From NCBI GenBank assembly GCA_028283765.1, contig JAPWJY010000009.1, positions 124,001 to 188,000 on the forward strand: DNA of 64,000 nucleotides, given 5' to 3'. Below the pieces are notes generated by a model that saw nothing but the letters and a program-made list of their open reading frames with translations, made no database searches and had not been told where the DNA came from. The stretch's first letter is position 1, and the number at the start of each line of letters is the position of its first letter. The translations under genes were made by a program, and so were the position numbers. Below are positions 27,105-37,854 of this stretch, piece after piece. This DNA comes from Parvibaculaceae bacterium. GTDB lineage: Bacteria > Pseudomonadota > Alphaproteobacteria > Parvibaculales > Parvibaculaceae.

Positions 27105-28127
27105 TCAGGCCGCCTTCTTCAGATAGCGCGCACCGAGAATTTCCGCGATCTGGATGGCGTTGAGCGCCGCGCCCTTGCGCAGATTGTCGGAAACCACCCA
27201 GATGACAAGACCGTTGTCCACGGTGGGATCGACCCGGATGCGGCTGATATAGGTCGCATAATCGCCGACGCATTCGATCGGCGTCACATAGCCGCCGTCC
27301 TCATGCTTGTCGACGACGAGACAGCCCGGCGCCTCGCGCAGAATGTCGCGCGCCTGCTTGGCCGAGATCGGTTTTTCAAACTCGATGTTGATCGCCTCCG
27401 AATGGCCGACGAACACCGGCACGCGCACGCAGGTCGCCGTCACCTTGATCTTCGGGTCGAGAATCTTCTTGGTCTCGACCACCATCTTCCATTCTTCCTT
27501 CGTATAGCCGTCCTCCATGAAATCATCGATATGGGGGATAACGTTGAAGGCGATCTGCTTGGTGAACTTCTCGCGCTTGACCGCGTCGTTCACGAAGATG
27601 GCGCGGGTCTGGTTGAAAAGCTCATCCATGCCATCCTTGCCCGCGCCCGACGTGGACTGATAGGTCGAGACGACCACGCGGCTGATTTTCGCCGCATCGT
27701 GCAGCGGCTTCAGCGCCACCACCATCTGCGCCGTGGAGCAGTTGGGATTGGCGATGATATTTTTCTTTGTGTATTTCGCGATGGCGTCGGCGTTCACCTC
27801 CGGCACGATCAGCGGCACATCTGGATCCATGCGGAAGAAGGACGAATTGTCGATGACGACGCAGCCCTGCGCCGCGATCCGCGCGCCCCAGTCCTTCGCC
27901 ACCTGCGAGCCCGCCGACATAAGGCAGATGTCGGTGCCCTTGAAATCATAATTGTCGAGCGATTTGACCTTGAGGTTCTTGTCGCCGAACGAAACCTCCG
28001 TGCCCTGACTGCTGCGCGAGGCGAGCGCCACCACTTCGTCGGCGGGGAACTCGCGCTCCGCCAGAATGTTCAGCATCTCGCGGCCGACATTGCCCGTGGC
28101 CCCGACGACAGCGACTTTGTAACCCAT
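27105..28127 (-). CDS. asd: Aspartate-semialdehyde dehydrogenase
   Basis: 340 residues. Reduces aspartyl phosphate to the semialdehyde for lysine, threonine, methionine and diaminopimelate. N-terminal NADP site VAVVGATGNVGREML, catalytic Cys in NPNCSTAQMV, STYQSTSGAG, and substrate site RVPVFVGHSEAINIEF. It ends the minus-strand leuC-leuD-leuB-asd series, 72 bases after leuB. Confidence 0.97.
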   Translation of the reverse strand: MGYKVAVVGATGNVGREMLNILAEREFPADEVVALASRSSQGTEVSFGDKNLKVKSLDNYDFKGTDICLMSAGSQVAKDWGARIAAQGCVVIDNSSFFRMDPDVPLIVPEVNADAIAKYTKKNIIANPNCSTAQMVVALKPLHDAAKISRVVVSTYQSTSGAGKDGMDELFNQTRAIFVNDAVKREKFTKQIAFNVIPHIDDFMEDGYTKEEWKMVVETKKILDPKIKVTATCVRVPVFVGHSEAINIEFEKPISAKQARDILREAPGCLVVDKHEDGGYVTPIECVGDYATYISRIRVDPTVDNGLVIWVVSDNLRKGAALNAIQIAEILGARYLKKAA

Positions 28128-28166
28128 AATGCTTCACTCCGGTGCGGCGCGTTGCCGTCGAGAAAT

Positions 28167-28190
28167 CCTCTCCCCTTGAACGGGGAGAGG
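28167..28190. repeat. GC-rich hairpin between leuB and asd
   Basis: CCTCTCCCC, loop TTGAAC, GGGGAGAGG; nine perfect pairs. A similar CCTCTCCC/GGAGAGAGG hairpin lies between leuD and leuB (29354-29374), so this looks like a dispersed intergenic repeat of the REP type. Confidence 0.6.
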
Positions 28191-28199
28191 CCTGATGGT

Positions 28200-29306
28200 T
28201 CAGGCGTTGAGGTCGCCCAGCGCCTTGAGGATCTGGTCGCCCATTTCCCTGGTGCCGATGCGGGTCTTGCCCGGCTGCATGATGTCGGCCGTGCGGTAGC
28301 CATCGGCCAGCACCTTGTCGACCGCCTTTTCCAGCAGGTCCGCACAGGCGCCCCGGTCGAAGGTGTAGCGCAGCGCCATGGCGAAGGAGAGAATGCTGGC
28401 GATGGGGTTGGCCGCACCCGTTCCGGCGATGTCCGGCGCGGAGCCATGGACCGGCTCATAGAGCGATTTCGTCTTGCCGTTCGCATCCTTCGCGCCGAGC
28501 GAGGCGGAGGGCAGCATGCCGAGCGAACCCGTGAGCATGGCGGCCACGTCCGAGAGCATGTCGCCGAACAGATTGTCGGTCACGATCACGTCGAACTGCT
28601 TGGGATTCTTGGCAAGCTGCATCCCGCAATTGTCGGCCAGCATGTGGTCGAGCTTCACGTCGGAGAATTGCTCGTCGTGCAGCTTGATGACTTCCTCATG
28701 CCAGAGCACGCCGGACTTCATCACATTGCGCTTTTCAACCGAAGTCACCCGGTTGCCGCGCTTGCGGGCGAGATCGAAGGCAACGGCGGCGATGCGGCGG
28801 ATTTCGCTGGTGGTGTAGACCTGCGTGTCGACGGCGCGGCGCTCGCCATTGCCGAGATCGGTGATTTCCTTGGGCTCGCCGAAATAGACGCCGCCCGTCA
28901 GTTCACGCACGATCATGATGTCGAGGCCCTCGACAATCTCGCGCTTGAGCGAGGAGGCATCGGCCAGCGCCGCAAAGCAGAGCGCGGGGCGCAGGTTGGC
29001 GAAGAGTTCCAGATCCTTGCGCAAGCGCAGCAGGCCCGCTTCCGGGCGCGCCTCATAAGGCACCTTGTCCCACTTGGGACCGCCCACCGCGCCGAGGAAA
29101 ACGGCGTCCGCCGCCTTCGCCTTCTCGATGGTCTCATCCGTCACCGCAACGCCATGGGCATCGTAACAGCAGCCGCCGACAAGCTCGTGTGAAACCACGG
29201 CGTCGAACTTGCGGTTGTCATTGTACCAGCCGATGACGCGCTCGACCTCGCCCATCACCTCCGGCCCGATGCCGTCGCCCGCCACGATCAGGATATTCTT
29301 GCTCAT
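28200..29306 (-). CDS. leuB: 3-isopropylmalate dehydrogenase
   Basis: 368 residues. Oxidatively decarboxylates 3-isopropylmalate in leucine synthesis. Shows [14 protein letters not shown], the substrate loop with [22 protein letters not shown]-like [10 protein letters not shown], the metal site [10 protein letters not shown] and the NAD site [16 protein letters not shown]. Normal length; start ATG at 29306. Confidence 0.97.
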   Translation of the reverse strand: MSKNILIVAGDGIGPEVMGEVERVIGWYNDNRKFDAVVSHELVGGCCYDAHGVAVTDETIEKAKAADAVFLGAVGGPKWDKVPYEARPEAGLLRLRKDLELFANLRPALCFAALADASSLKREIVEGLDIMIVRELTGGVYFGEPKEITDLGNGERRAVDTQVYTTSEIRRIAAVAFDLARKRGNRVTSVEKRNVMKSGVLWHEEVIKLHDEQFSDVKLDHMLADNCGMQLAKNPKQFDVIVTDNLFGDMLSDVAAMLTGSLGMLPSASLGAKDANGKTKSLYEPVHGSAPDIAGTGAANPIASILSFAMALRYTFDRGACADLLEKAVDKVLADGYRTADIMQPGKTRIGTREMGDQILKALGDLNA

Positions 29307-29353
29307 GATGTACTCGTTGTTTTGTGCGGCCTCGCCGCTTTAAAAACCGAACC

Positions 29354-29374
29354 CCTCTCCCGTCAGGAGAGAGG
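29354..29374. repeat. GC-rich hairpin between leuD and leuB
   Basis: CCTCTC and GAGAGG arms around CCGTCAGGA; same consensus as the hairpin at 28167-28190. It lies in a 106-base gap that otherwise shows no gene. Confidence 0.5.
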
Positions 29375-29412
29375 CCGGGAAGGCATGCGCCGGGCGAAAG
29401 GGCGTTCGCCCC

Positions 29413-30018
29413 TTAAAGCCAGGGCTCCGAAATCTTCTGCCGCTCCTCGAAGGCGTCGATCTTGTCCTTCTTCTGAAGCGTGAGGCCGACGCCATCGAGC
29501 CCGTTGAGCAGGCAATGCTTGCGGAAGGGATCGAGATCGAACTTGATGACGCCGCCATCGGGCCCGTGAATTTCCTGCGCTTCCAGATCGATGGTGACGA
29601 CCGCATTCGCCCCGCGCGCGGCATCGTCCATCAGCTTGTCCACGTCTTCCTGCGGCAGCTTGATCGGCAGAATGCCGTTCTGGAAACAGTTGTTGTAGAA
29701 AATGTCGGCGAAGCTGGTCGAGATCACGCAGCGGATGCCAAAGTCGGCCAGCGCCCATGGCGCATGTTCGCGCGACGAGCCGCAGCCGAAATTATCCCCG
29801 GCGACCAGAATCTGCGCATGGCGATAGGCGGGCTTGTTCAGCACGAAATCGGGCTTCTCATTGCCCTTCTCGTCATAGCGCATCTCGTCGAACAGGTTCT
29901 TGCCGAGACCCGTGCGCTTGATCGTCTTCAGGAACTGCTTGGGGATGATCATATCGGTATCGATATTGATCAGCGGCAGGGGAGCCGCCACGCCCGTCAG
30001 TTTGTTGAACTTGTCCAT
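29413..30018 (-). CDS. leuD: 3-isopropylmalate dehydratase small subunit
   Basis: 201 residues. Partner of LeuC in isomerising 2- to 3-isopropylmalate. Family motifs: [34 protein letters not shown] and [10 protein letters not shown]. Start ATG at 30018, 12 bases after leuC, so the two subunits are co-translated in step. Confidence 0.97.
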   Translation of the reverse strand: MDKFNKLTGVAAPLPLINIDTDMIIPKQFLKTIKRTGLGKNLFDEMRYDEKGNEKPDFVLNKPAYRHAQILVAGDNFGCGSSREHAPWALADFGIRCVISTSFADIFYNNCFQNGILPIKLPQEDVDKLMDDAARGANAVVTIDLEAQEIHGPDGGVIKFDLDPFRKHCLLNGLDGVGLTLQKKDKIDAFEERQKISEPWL

Positions 30019-30030
30019 GTCGGGCTCTCC

Positions 30031-31437
30031 TCAGTTTTTCAGGTCACGCACATCGGCGAAATGGCCGCTCACGGCTGCCGCCACCGCCATGGCGGGCGAC
30101 ACCAGATGGGTGCGGCCGCCGCGGCCCTGACGGCCCTCGAAATTGCGGTTGGAGGTGGAGGCGCAGCGCTCGCCTGGCGACAGCTTGTCGGCGTTCATGG
30201 CAAGGCACATGGAGCAACCCGGCTCGCGCCACTCAAAGCCCGCTTCGAGGAAAATCTTGTCGAGCCCTTCGGCTTCAGCCTGCTCTTTCACCAGCCCCGA
30301 GCCCGGCACCACCATGGCGTTGACGGTGGAAGCGACCTTGCGGCCCCTGGCGACGGCGGCGGCGGCGCGCAGATCCTCGATCCGGCCATTTGTGCACGAG
30401 CCGATGAACACGCGATCGATCCTGACCTCGGTAATCGGCGTGCCCGCCGTCAACCCCATATAGGCGAGCGAGCGCTCGACGGCGGCGCGCTTGCCCTCGT
30501 CGGCGACATCGGCGGGATCGGGAATGCGGTCGGTGATCCGGATGACATCTTCCGGCGAGGTGCCCCAGGTGATCAGGGGCGGCAGGTTGGCGATGTCGAT
30601 CTCGATTTCCTTGTCGAAGTGCGCGCCTTCATCCGAAGGCAACGTCTTCCAGTAATTGACGGCGGCTTCCCATGCCGCGCCTTTGGGCGCGCGGGGACGG
30701 CCTTTCAGATATTCGAAGGTCTTTTCGTCCGGCGCGATCAGGCCCGCGCGCGCGCCGGCCTCGATCGTCATGTTGCAGACGGTCATGCGCCCTTCCATGG
30801 AAAGGTCGCGGATCGCCTCGCCTGCGAACTCGACCACATAACCGGTGCCGCCCGCCGTGCCGATATGGCCGATGATGGCGAGCACGATGTCTTTCGCCGT
30901 GAAGCCCTCGGGCGCCTTGCCGACGACATTGATGCGCAGGTTCTTCGCCTTGCTCTGGATCAGCGTCTGGGTCGCCAGCACATGCTCGACCTCCGAGGTG
31001 CCGATGCCATGGGCCAGCGCGCCGAACGCGCCATGGGTGGAGGTGTGGCTGTCGCCGCAGACGATGGTGGTGCCGGGCAGGGTGAAGCCCTGCTCCGGCC
31101 CGACGATATGCACGATGCCCTGCCGGATGTCGTCCATCTCCAGATATTCAACCCCGAACGCCTTGGCGTTGTCGTCCAGCGTCTGGATCTGGATGCGGCT
31201 TTCCTCGTCGGCGATGCCGCCCGCGCGGTTGGTCGTCGGCACGTTGTGGTCCGCGACGGCCAGCGTCTTCTGCGGCGCGTGGACCACGCGGCCGGACATG
31301 CGCAGACCCTCGAAGGCCTGCGGGCTTGTCACCTCATGGACGAGATGGCGATCGATATAGAGAACGCAGGTGCCATCCTCCTGCCGGTCGACCACATGGG
31401 CGTCGAAAATCTTGTCGTACATCGTGCGCGGAGCCAT
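30031..31437 (-). CDS. leuC: 3-isopropylmalate dehydratase large subunit
   Basis: 468 residues, aconitase-superfamily enzyme with a 4Fe-4S cluster. Cluster cysteines in FIGSCTNGR and [10 protein letters not shown]; substrate residues in [34 protein letters not shown]. Heads a leuC-leuD-leuB-asd series, separated from rplS by a terminator and a 245-base gap that must hold its promoter; no leader peptide with leucine codons was found. Confidence 0.97.
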   Translation of the reverse strand: MAPRTMYDKIFDAHVVDRQEDGTCVLYIDRHLVHEVTSPQAFEGLRMSGRVVHAPQKTLAVADHNVPTTNRAGGIADEESRIQIQTLDDNAKAFGVEYLEMDDIRQGIVHIVGPEQGFTLPGTTIVCGDSHTSTHGAFGALAHGIGTSEVEHVLATQTLIQSKAKNLRINVVGKAPEGFTAKDIVLAIIGHIGTAGGTGYVVEFAGEAIRDLSMEGRMTVCNMTIEAGARAGLIAPDEKTFEYLKGRPRAPKGAAWEAAVNYWKTLPSDEGAHFDKEIEIDIANLPPLITWGTSPEDVIRITDRIPDPADVADEGKRAAVERSLAYMGLTAGTPITEVRIDRVFIGSCTNGRIEDLRAAAAVARGRKVASTVNAMVVPGSGLVKEQAEAEGLDKIFLEAGFEWREPGCSMCLAMNADKLSPGERCASTSNRNFEGRQGRGGRTHLVSPAMAVAAAVSGHFADVRDLKN

Positions 31438-31611
31438 TTTGACTACCTCCTTGGCCGGGCCTGCCGCTTCCCCCCGTCGCCGCTTCGCGACAGCGCGGGG
31501 TTTCAGGAAACATGTGGCGCCGGCTTGGTTGCCCCATTTTTAAATGTTGGCTTGTTATATAGAGCTTTTCCGGCCGAAGCGGAGTCCCGCCAGCCAGTAC
31601 CTGCAAAACAA

Positions 31612-31650
31612 AAGCGGGCCCGGGCGCCTTTGAGAGCGCCCCGCCCGCTT
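31612..31650 (-). terminator. Rho-independent terminator of the rplS operon
   Basis: Arms AAGCGGGC..GGGCGC and GCGCCCCGCCCGCTT around an eight-base loop. On the minus strand it lies 32 bases after the rplS stop and is followed by TTTTGTTTTG. It separates the ribosome block from leuC. Confidence 0.85.
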
Positions 31651-31682
31651 CGAAATCTTCGTTCTGCGAAAAGCAGAAGAAA

Positions 31683-32075
31683 TCAGGCGGCGCCTGTTTC
31701 TTCCGGGCGGGGACGATCCTGCTTCTTTTCGGTAATTCGGGCGGACTTGCCGCGACGGTCGCGCAGGTAATAAAGCTTGGCGCGGCGCACCCGGCCACGG
31801 CGGACCAGCTTGATCGAGTCGATCAGCGGGCTGTAGAGCGGAAACACGCGCTCGACGCCTTCGCCGTAGGAAATCTTGCGAACCGTGAAGTTCTCGTTGA
31901 TGCCGCCGCCGGAGCGGGCGATGCAGACGCCTTCAAACGTCTGGACGCGCTCGCGCGTGCCTTCAACGACCTTCACATTGACCTGAAGCGTATCGCCGGG
32001 CGCAAATGCGGGAATGGTCTTGCCTTCCGAAAGGCTCGCCACCTGCTCTGCTTCGAGCGTCTGAATGATGTTCAT
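31683..32075 (-). CDS. rplS: 50S ribosomal protein L19
   Basis: 130 residues. [10 protein letters not shown] start, [30 protein letters not shown] and [24 protein letters not shown] are the L19 core. It sits at the 30S-50S interface. The open frame reaches up to 32138, but the conserved N-terminus sets ATG 32075. Last gene of the ffh-rpsP-rimM-trmD-rplS series. Confidence 0.97.
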   Translation of the reverse strand: MNIIQTLEAEQVASLSEGKTIPAFAPGDTLQVNVKVVEGTRERVQTFEGVCIARSGGGINENFTVRKISYGEGVERVFPLYSPLIDSIKLVRRGRVRRAKLYYLRDRRGKSARITEKKQDRPRPEETGAA

Positions 32076-32156
32076 AACCTTCAACCTCGTCTCATCGGCG
32101 CTGTCCGGGTGCCAAAATCCAGTCAACTGCGACTGCACCCGAAGCGCGCCTCTCTA

Positions 32157-32879
32157 TCACACATTTTTTCCCCGCGCGAGCCTCTCCTTGAGATATTCCT
32201 CCCAAAGATCGGCCCTGCGGGCCCTTGTTGCCTCTTCGGCCATCTGCCGCCGCCATTGGGCGACCTTGCCGTGATCGCCGGAAATCAGGACCGGCGGTAT
32301 TTCCCGCCCTTCGAAAACCGGCGGCCTTGTGTAGTGCGGATATTCGAGAAGGCCCGCTTCGAAGCTCTCCTCGGTACCCGAAATCTCCTTGCCCATGACG
32401 CCCGGCAACAGCCGGACGATGGCATCCAGCAGCGCCAGCGCCGCGATCTCGCCGCCCGAAAGCACGAAATCGCCAAGGCTGACCTCTTCCATGGCGCGGG
32501 CCTCGATGACCCGTTCATCAAGCCCTTCGAAGCGGCCGCACAGCAGCGTGGCCCCTTTTCCCGCCACCAGCTCCCGGACCCGCCTCTGGGTCAGAGGCCG
32601 CCCCCGGGGGCTGAAATAGATGAGGGGCTCGCCCCCCTTGTGAACGGCATCGACCGCCCTTGCGACCACGTCCGCCCGCATCACCATGCCCGCTCCGCCA
32701 CCGGCGGGCGTGTCGTCCACGGTCCGGTGCCGGTCCGCCGCGAAGGAGCGGATGTCGGTCGCGGCCAGCGACCACAAGCCCGATTCCAGCGCGCGCCCGG
32801 CAAGCGAGTGACCCAGCGGCCCCGGAAACATGTCCGGGAACAAGGTCAGGACGCGGGCCTGAAACAGCGGCTCAGCCAC
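32157..32879 (-). CDS. trmD: tRNA (guanine37-N1)-methyltransferase
   Basis: 240 residues. SPOUT methyltransferase that makes m1G37 and prevents frameshifting. Motifs [60 protein letters not shown] and [24 protein letters not shown] (trefoil knot). The start is GTG 32879, overlapping the rimM stop by eight bases. Confidence 0.96.
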   Translation of the reverse strand: MAEPLFQARVLTLFPDMFPGPLGHSLAGRALESGLWSLAATDIRSFAADRHRTVDDTPAGGGAGMVMRADVVARAVDAVHKGGEPLIYFSPRGRPLTQRRVRELVAGKGATLLCGRFEGLDERVIEARAMEEVSLGDFVLSGGEIAALALLDAIVRLLPGVMGKEISGTEESFEAGLLEYPHYTRPPVFEGREIPPVLISGDHGKVAQWRRQMAEEATRARRADLWEEYLKERLARGKNV

Positions 32880-33426
32880 GGCGTTCCCCGTCTTCCGGCG
32901 CTTCGTCCGTCTCGAAGATCCCGTAAGGGGGATCGATGAGTACGGTGCCCGACGCCAGCCGGACCTCCGGCACCGTTTCCGCCGTGAACGGCAGGTAGAC
33001 GGTTTCGACGCCCGGCGCGGGGGCGATCTCCAGAAGGTCGCCCGCCCCGAAATTGTCGACCGCGACAATGCGCCCGTAGGAGCGTCCATCGGAGCCGACC
33101 GCCTCCAGCCCGATCAGATCGGCCTGGTACCATTCCTCGCCGGCCAGATCTTCCGGCAGCGCCGGCAGCCTGTCGCGCCCGACATAGAGCAGCACACCCT
33201 TCATGGCTTCCGCGCCGTTGCGGTCGCCAAGGCCGTCGAGACGGCAGATAAGCTGCTCCTTGGCCGCCCCGGTCACCTTGACGGTGAAGGTCCGGCCATC
33301 ATCCGTGGAGAGGGGGCCGTAGCGATCCAGAGCCTGGGGTGTCCCGGTGAAGGGTTTCACCTTCACCTCGCCGCGCACGCCATGCGCGCCGACAATGACA
33401 CCGACACAAACCCTTGAGTCCGTCAC
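32872..33426 (-). CDS. rimM: Ribosome maturation factor RimM
   Basis: 184 residues. Binds S19 and helps 16S rRNA maturation. N-terminal RimM barrel ([22 protein letters not shown]) and C-terminal PRC-barrel ([40 protein letters not shown]). GTG start at 33426, 17 bases after rpsP. Confidence 0.95.
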   Translation of the reverse strand: MTDSRVCVGVIVGAHGVRGEVKVKPFTGTPQALDRYGPLSTDDGRTFTVKVTGAAKEQLICRLDGLGDRNGAEAMKGVLLYVGRDRLPALPEDLAGEEWYQADLIGLEAVGSDGRSYGRIVAVDNFGAGDLLEIAPAPGVETVYLPFTAETVPEVRLASGTVLIDPPYGIFETDEAPEDGERRG

Positions 33427-33443
33427 GGCGCCGGGTCCCGGTC

Positions 33444-33845
33444 TCAGGCTTCGGCCGCAGCTTCTTCAGCCGGAGCGGCCTCAGCGGCGGCCTTGGCTTC
33501 AGCGGCAGCCTCGGCGGCCTTGCGGGCAGCCTCGAGACGCTCCTGAGCCTTCGCCTTGGGCTTGCCCTGGGTCGGGTTGCTGCGGGCGTCGCGCTTGGAA
33601 ACGCCGAGCACGTCGAGGAAACGGGCCACGCGGTCGGTCGGCTGAGCGCCGACGCCGACCCAATGGGTGGCGCGTTCGACGTTCAGGACAACGCGGTCCT
33701 TGTGATCCTTCGGCAGCAGCGGATTGAAGGTGCCGAGCTTTTCAATGAAGCGGCCATCGCGCGGGGCCTTCTCGTCGGCAACCACGATGCGGTAGACCGG
33801 ACGCTTCTTGGCGCCGCCACGGGCGAGGCGAATCTTAAGAGCCAT
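33444..33845 (-). CDS. rpsP: 30S ribosomal protein S16
   Basis: 133 residues. S16 core at 1-82 ([36 protein letters not shown]), then an Ala/Glu/Lys-rich C-terminal tail of about 45 residues, which is common in alphaproteobacterial S16. Second gene of the ffh operon. Confidence 0.97.
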   Translation of the reverse strand: MALKIRLARGGAKKRPVYRIVVADEKAPRDGRFIEKLGTFNPLLPKDHKDRVVLNVERATHWVGVGAQPTDRVARFLDVLGVSKRDARSNPTQGKPKAKAQERLEAARKAAEAAAEAKAAAEAAPAEEAAAEA

Positions 33846-33938
33846 TCTGTAGCCTTTCTCTCAACTCATTATCTCAAGCCGGGCACCGACTTCCATCTGA
33901 CGCCCATCATCTGAACCCGTGACAACCACGGAAAACGC

Positions 33939-35477
33939 TTACTTCTTTTTCGACGGCAGGCCTGGAAGCCCGCCTGGAAAACCCTTGGGCAGACCGGGGA
34001 GCCCCCCCGGCTTGCCCGGACCGCCGAGCCCGGGGAAACCGCCCGCGCTCTTCATCATGTCCTGCAACGCCTTGGGATCGCCCGGCATCCCGGCGGGCAT
34101 TTCCGGCATGCCGCCGCCGCCCATGCCGACCATCTTGCCCAGCATGCCGGCCAGACCGCCGCGGCCGCCCTTGCCCATCATCTTCAGCACATCGGCCATC
34201 TGCCGGTGCATCTTCAGAAGCTTGTTGATTTCAGACACTTCCGTGCCCGAGCCCGCCGCGATCCGGCGCTTGCGCCTGGCATCCAGAATCTTGGGATTGC
34301 GGCGCTCGATCTTGGTCATGGACGAGATGATCGCGGTCTGGCGCTTGATCACCTTGTCGTCGAGGTTCGCATCTGCCATCTGCTTCTGCGCCTTGGCGAT
34401 GCCCGGCAGCATGCTCATCACGCCCTTGATGCCGCCCATCCGCGCCATCTGGGAAAGCTGTTCGGAGAGATCGTCGAGATCGAACTCCCCCTTCTTCATC
34501 TTCTTGGCGATGCGGTTGGCTTTTTCCGCGTCGATGGTCTCGGCGGCGCGCTCGACGAGGCTGACCACGTCGCCCATGCCCAGAATACGGCCCGCGACGC
34601 GTTCGGCGCGGAAATCCTCCAGCGCATCGAGCTTTTCGCCCGTGCCGAGCAGCTTGATCGGGACGCCGGTGACCGCGCGCATCGACAGCGCCGCGCCGCC
34701 ACGGCCATCGCCATCCACACGGGTCAATATGATGCCCGTCACATCGATGCGTTCCTTGAACTGGCGCGCGACATTGACGGCGTCCTGGCCGGTCAGGCTG
34801 TCGGTCACCAGCAGAATTTCGTGCGGATTGGTCACATCGCGGACTTCGGCCATTTCGGCCATCAGCGCTTCGTCGATGTGGGTGCGGCCCGCCGTATCGA
34901 GCATCACCACGTCATAGCCGCCGAGGCGGCCCGCCTCGATCGCCCGCCGGGCGATCTGGACCGGGTTCTGGCCTGCGACGATGGGCAGGGTGGCGATGCC
35001 GGTCTGCTCGCCCAGAACCCTGAGCTGCTCCTGCGCGGCCGGACGGCGCGTGTCGAGCGAGGCCATCAGGACCTTGACCTTCTCGCGCTCGGCCAGACGC
35101 CGGGCGATCTTGGCGGTCGAGGTCGTTTTGCCCGAGCCCTGCAGGCCGACCATCATGATCGGCACAGGGCGGACGGCCTGAAGCGAGATCACCGGCTCAT
35201 CGGGCGAGGACGCGCCGCCGAGCATCTCGACCAGCTCGTCGTGAACGATCTTGATGACCTGCTGGCCCGGCGAGACCGACTTGACGACCTCATGACCGAT
35301 CGCGCGCGTCTTCACCTTGTCGATGAAGCTCTTGACCACCGGCAGCGCCACGTCCGCCTCGAGCAGAGCCCGGCGAACCTCTCGCATGGCCTCGTCAACG
35401 TCCTTCTCGCTCAGCGCGCCGCGGCCCGTGAGCTTTGAAAAGACATCGCCAAGGCGGCCAGTCAGGTTTTCAAACAT
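33939..35477 (-). CDS. ffh: Signal recognition particle protein Ffh
   Basis: 512 residues. SRP54-type GTPase that binds signal sequences and 4.5S RNA and docks on FtsY. N domain, then G domain (GLQGSGKTTSTAKIA, DTRRPAAQEQL, DTAGRTHID, TRVDGDGRGG) and the methionine-rich M domain (GGIKGVMSMLPG, then SGTEVSEINKLLKMHRQM), ending in a Gly/Pro/Met tail. Its receptor gene ftsY is 2.4 kb away on the other strand. ATG 35477 matches the conserved MFENLTGRLG start; the open frame continues upstream without similarity. Confidence 0.97.
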   Translation of the reverse strand: MFENLTGRLGDVFSKLTGRGALSEKDVDEAMREVRRALLEADVALPVVKSFIDKVKTRAIGHEVVKSVSPGQQVIKIVHDELVEMLGGASSPDEPVISLQAVRPVPIMMVGLQGSGKTTSTAKIARRLAEREKVKVLMASLDTRRPAAQEQLRVLGEQTGIATLPIVAGQNPVQIARRAIEAGRLGGYDVVMLDTAGRTHIDEALMAEMAEVRDVTNPHEILLVTDSLTGQDAVNVARQFKERIDVTGIILTRVDGDGRGGAALSMRAVTGVPIKLLGTGEKLDALEDFRAERVAGRILGMGDVVSLVERAAETIDAEKANRIAKKMKKGEFDLDDLSEQLSQMARMGGIKGVMSMLPGIAKAQKQMADANLDDKVIKRQTAIISSMTKIERRNPKILDARRKRRIAAGSGTEVSEINKLLKMHRQMADVLKMMGKGGRGGLAGMLGKMVGMGGGGMPEMPAGMPGDPKALQDMMKSAGGFPGLGGPGKPGGLPGLPKGFPGGLPGLPSKKK

Positions 35478-35694
35478 ACATCCACTCGTGTTGACGCCCG
35501 GAAGGGCACGACGCGAAAAGCACAAAATCGCCCGTGAGCGAACCATCGCCGGCGGACGTTGACCCTTGATCTCGAAGATCCTCGGGCGGATCGGGAAAGC
35601 AAATTCCTGATTTCGGGGCGAAACCTAGCCTCCACCCCCCATGGAGTCAAGCAAGCTGGCATTTTCAGGGGAAAAGAGCCATATAAGCTCCACC

Positions 35695-36570
35695 ATGAGC
35701 ACAGCAGGCATTCATTTCCGCAAGATGAACGGGATCGGCAACGACTTCGTCGTGATCGACACCCGCCACCATGCGCTGGCGCTGACCCCGGCCATCGCCC
35801 AGGCCATTGCCGACCGCGACCATGGCATCGGCTGCGACCAGCTCATCACCATCGAGCCCCCCCGCAAGGTGGCGGACGCCGACGGCTTCATGGGCATCTG
35901 GAACCCGGACGGTTCGGAAGTGGGCGCCTGCGGCAACGCCACCCGCTGCGTCGGCCAGATCCTGCTCGATGAAACCGGCAAGGACGAGGTGGTAATCGAA
36001 ACCCTGCGCGGACGCCTCACCTGCGCGCGCGCGCCGGGCGGCCTTTTCACCGCCGACATGGGCGCGCCGCGCCTGCTCGCCGGGGAAATTCCGCTCTCCG
36101 CCCCGGTTCCGGACACCCAGGCCGTCGATCTTTCGCCCGCCCTCGCCGAGGCCCCGGACCTGCCGCCCTTCGCGGCGGTGAACATGGGCAACCCCCATGC
36201 GGTCTTCTTTATAGAGGATTTCACGCGGTTTGCCCCGGGCGTGCTCGGCCCCCTGCTCGAACGCCACCCGATGTTTCCCGAACGGGCCAACATTTCCTTC
36301 GCCCGCGTGGATGATCGTGAACATATTACTCTTCATGTCTGGGAGCGCGGCGCGGGGCTGACGCTCGCCTGCGGCTCGGCGGCCTGCGCCACCGCCGTTG
36401 CGGCGATCCGGCTCGGCCTTACGGAGCGCAAGGTGACCATCGCCCTGCCCGGCGGCGCGCTGACCATCGAATGGCCCGGCGGCGACGCCCATGTTTTCAT
36501 GACCGGCCCGACCGCTCTTGAGTTCGAGGGCGAACTGGATGACCGGCTGCTGGCGGGCGCGGCGGCATGA
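35695..36570 (+). CDS. dapF: Diaminopimelate epimerase
   Basis: 291 residues. Converts LL- to meso-diaminopimelate for lysine and peptidoglycan. Both active-site cysteines are present: GACGNATRC and TLACGSAACATAV. Start at ATG 35695 (MSTAGIHFRKMNGIGNDF) rather than 35641, because the family begins just before FxKMxGxGNDF. The stop overlaps mtaB by four bases. Confidence 0.96.
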   Translation: MSTAGIHFRKMNGIGNDFVVIDTRHHALALTPAIAQAIADRDHGIGCDQLITIEPPRKVADADGFMGIWNPDGSEVGACGNATRCVGQILLDETGKDEVVIETLRGRLTCARAPGGLFTADMGAPRLLAGEIPLSAPVPDTQAVDLSPALAEAPDLPPFAAVNMGNPHAVFFIEDFTRFAPGVLGPLLERHPMFPERANISFARVDDREHITLHVWERGAGLTLACGSAACATAVAAIRLGLTERKVTIALPGGALTIEWPGGDAHVFMTGPTALEFEGELDDRLLAGAAA

Positions 36571-37850
36571 GCGCGGCCCAGAGCAAAAGCCGGGTCGTCA
36601 CCTTCGGTTGCCGCCTCAACAGCTATGAATCGGAAGTGATGCTGGGCCACGCCGAAAAGGCAGGCCTCGCCAACGCCATCATCTTCAACAGTTGCGCGGT
36701 GACGGCCGAAGCCGTGCGCGGCGTGCGTCAGGCCATCCGCAAAACGAGGCGGGAAAACCCCGCCGCCCGCATCATCGTGACCGGCTGCGCCGCCCAGATC
36801 GACCCTGATATGTTCGCTAACATGCCGGAAGTCGATCTGGTGCTCGGCAACGCCGAAAAGCTGGAAGCCCGGAGCTTCAGCCCCGCCGTCGCGCTGGGCA
36901 ATGAGCGCGTCCGGGTCAACGACATCATGTCGGTGCGGGAAACCGCAGGCCACATGGTCAGCACGCGCGAGAACAGCTTCGAGGGGCGGGTGCGGGCCTT
37001 CGTCCAGATCCAGAACGGCTGCGACCACCGCTGCACCTTCTGCATCATCCCCTATGGCCGGGGCCCCTCGCGCTCCGTGGCGGCGGGAAGCGTGGTCAGT
37101 GAAATCCGCGGCCTCGTCGAGGAAGGCTATCGCGAGGTCGTCCTCACCGGCGTCGACATCACCTCCTATGGCGCGGACCTGCCCGGAACCCCTTCGCTCG
37201 GCAATCTGGCCGCCCGCATCCTCAAGCTGGTGCCCGAGCTGCCCCGGCTGCGCATCTCCTCCATCGATCCGGTCGAGGCCGATCCGGTTCTGATGCGGCT
37301 GATCGCGGAGGAGGAACGGCTGATGCCGCACCTTCACCTCTCGCTTCAGGCGGGCGACGACATGATCCTCAAGCGCATGAAGCGCCGCCATCTGCGCGCC
37401 GACGCCATCGCCTTCTGCCGGGAAGCGCAGCGCCTGCGCCCGGACATGATCTTCGGCGCGGACCTGATCGCGGGCTTCCCGACCGAAACCGGTGAGATGT
37501 TTGAAAACAGCCTGCGCCTCGTGGATGAATGCGGGCTGACCTGGCTCCATGTCTTCCCCTTTTCGCCGCGCGCCGGCACGCCCGCCGCGCGTATGCCGCA
37601 GACGGACCGGGCCATTGGCAAGGCGCGGGCAGAACGGTTGCGGGCAAAAGGCGCGGAGCGGGTGCGCGCGCACCTTGAGCGAACCCTGGGCACGGCGCAG
37701 ACCATTCTGATGGAAAATGGCGGGATCGGGCGGACCCGCCAGTTCACGCCCGTGCGGGTGGCGGACCCGCGCGCCCTGCCCGGCAGCCTGATCGAGGTGG
37801 CGCTGACGGGCCATGACGGAAAATCCCTCGAAGGCCGTCTGGCGGCCTGA
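36567..37850 (+). CDS. mtaB: tRNA t6A37 methylthiotransferase MtaB
   Basis: 427 residues. Radical-SAM enzyme that adds a methylthio group to t6A37 in ANN-decoding tRNAs. Three N-terminal cluster cysteines (FGCRLNSYES, NSCAVTAE, TGCAAQID), radical-SAM CDHRCTFC in NGCDHRCTFCIIPYGRGPSRS, and a TRAM-like end. ATGA overlap with dapF; ftsY follows five bases after the stop. Confidence 0.94.
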   Translation: MSAAQSKSRVVTFGCRLNSYESEVMLGHAEKAGLANAIIFNSCAVTAEAVRGVRQAIRKTRRENPAARIIVTGCAAQIDPDMFANMPEVDLVLGNAEKLEARSFSPAVALGNERVRVNDIMSVRETAGHMVSTRENSFEGRVRAFVQIQNGCDHRCTFCIIPYGRGPSRSVAAGSVVSEIRGLVEEGYREVVLTGVDITSYGADLPGTPSLGNLAARILKLVPELPRLRISSIDPVEADPVLMRLIAEEERLMPHLHLSLQAGDDMILKRMKRRHLRADAIAFCREAQRLRPDMIFGADLIAGFPTETGEMFENSLRLVDECGLTWLHVFPFSPRAGTPAARMPQTDRAIGKARAERLRAKGAERVRAHLERTLGTAQTILMENGGIGRTRQFTPVRVADPRALPGSLIEVALTGHDGKSLEGRLAA

Positions 37851-37854
37851 AAGC

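Noticed and set aside
27303-29192. 629-codon open frame on the plus strand
   Set aside because: Antiframe of asd and leuB, His/Arg/Glu-rich composition typical of GC-rich shadow frames.
31438-31600. Leucine attenuator or T-box ahead of leuC
   Set aside because: No short leader peptide with Leu codons and no T-box core seen.
29515-31770. 751-codon open frame on the plus strand
   Set aside because: Lies antisense to leuD and leuC, which have clear enzyme motifs.
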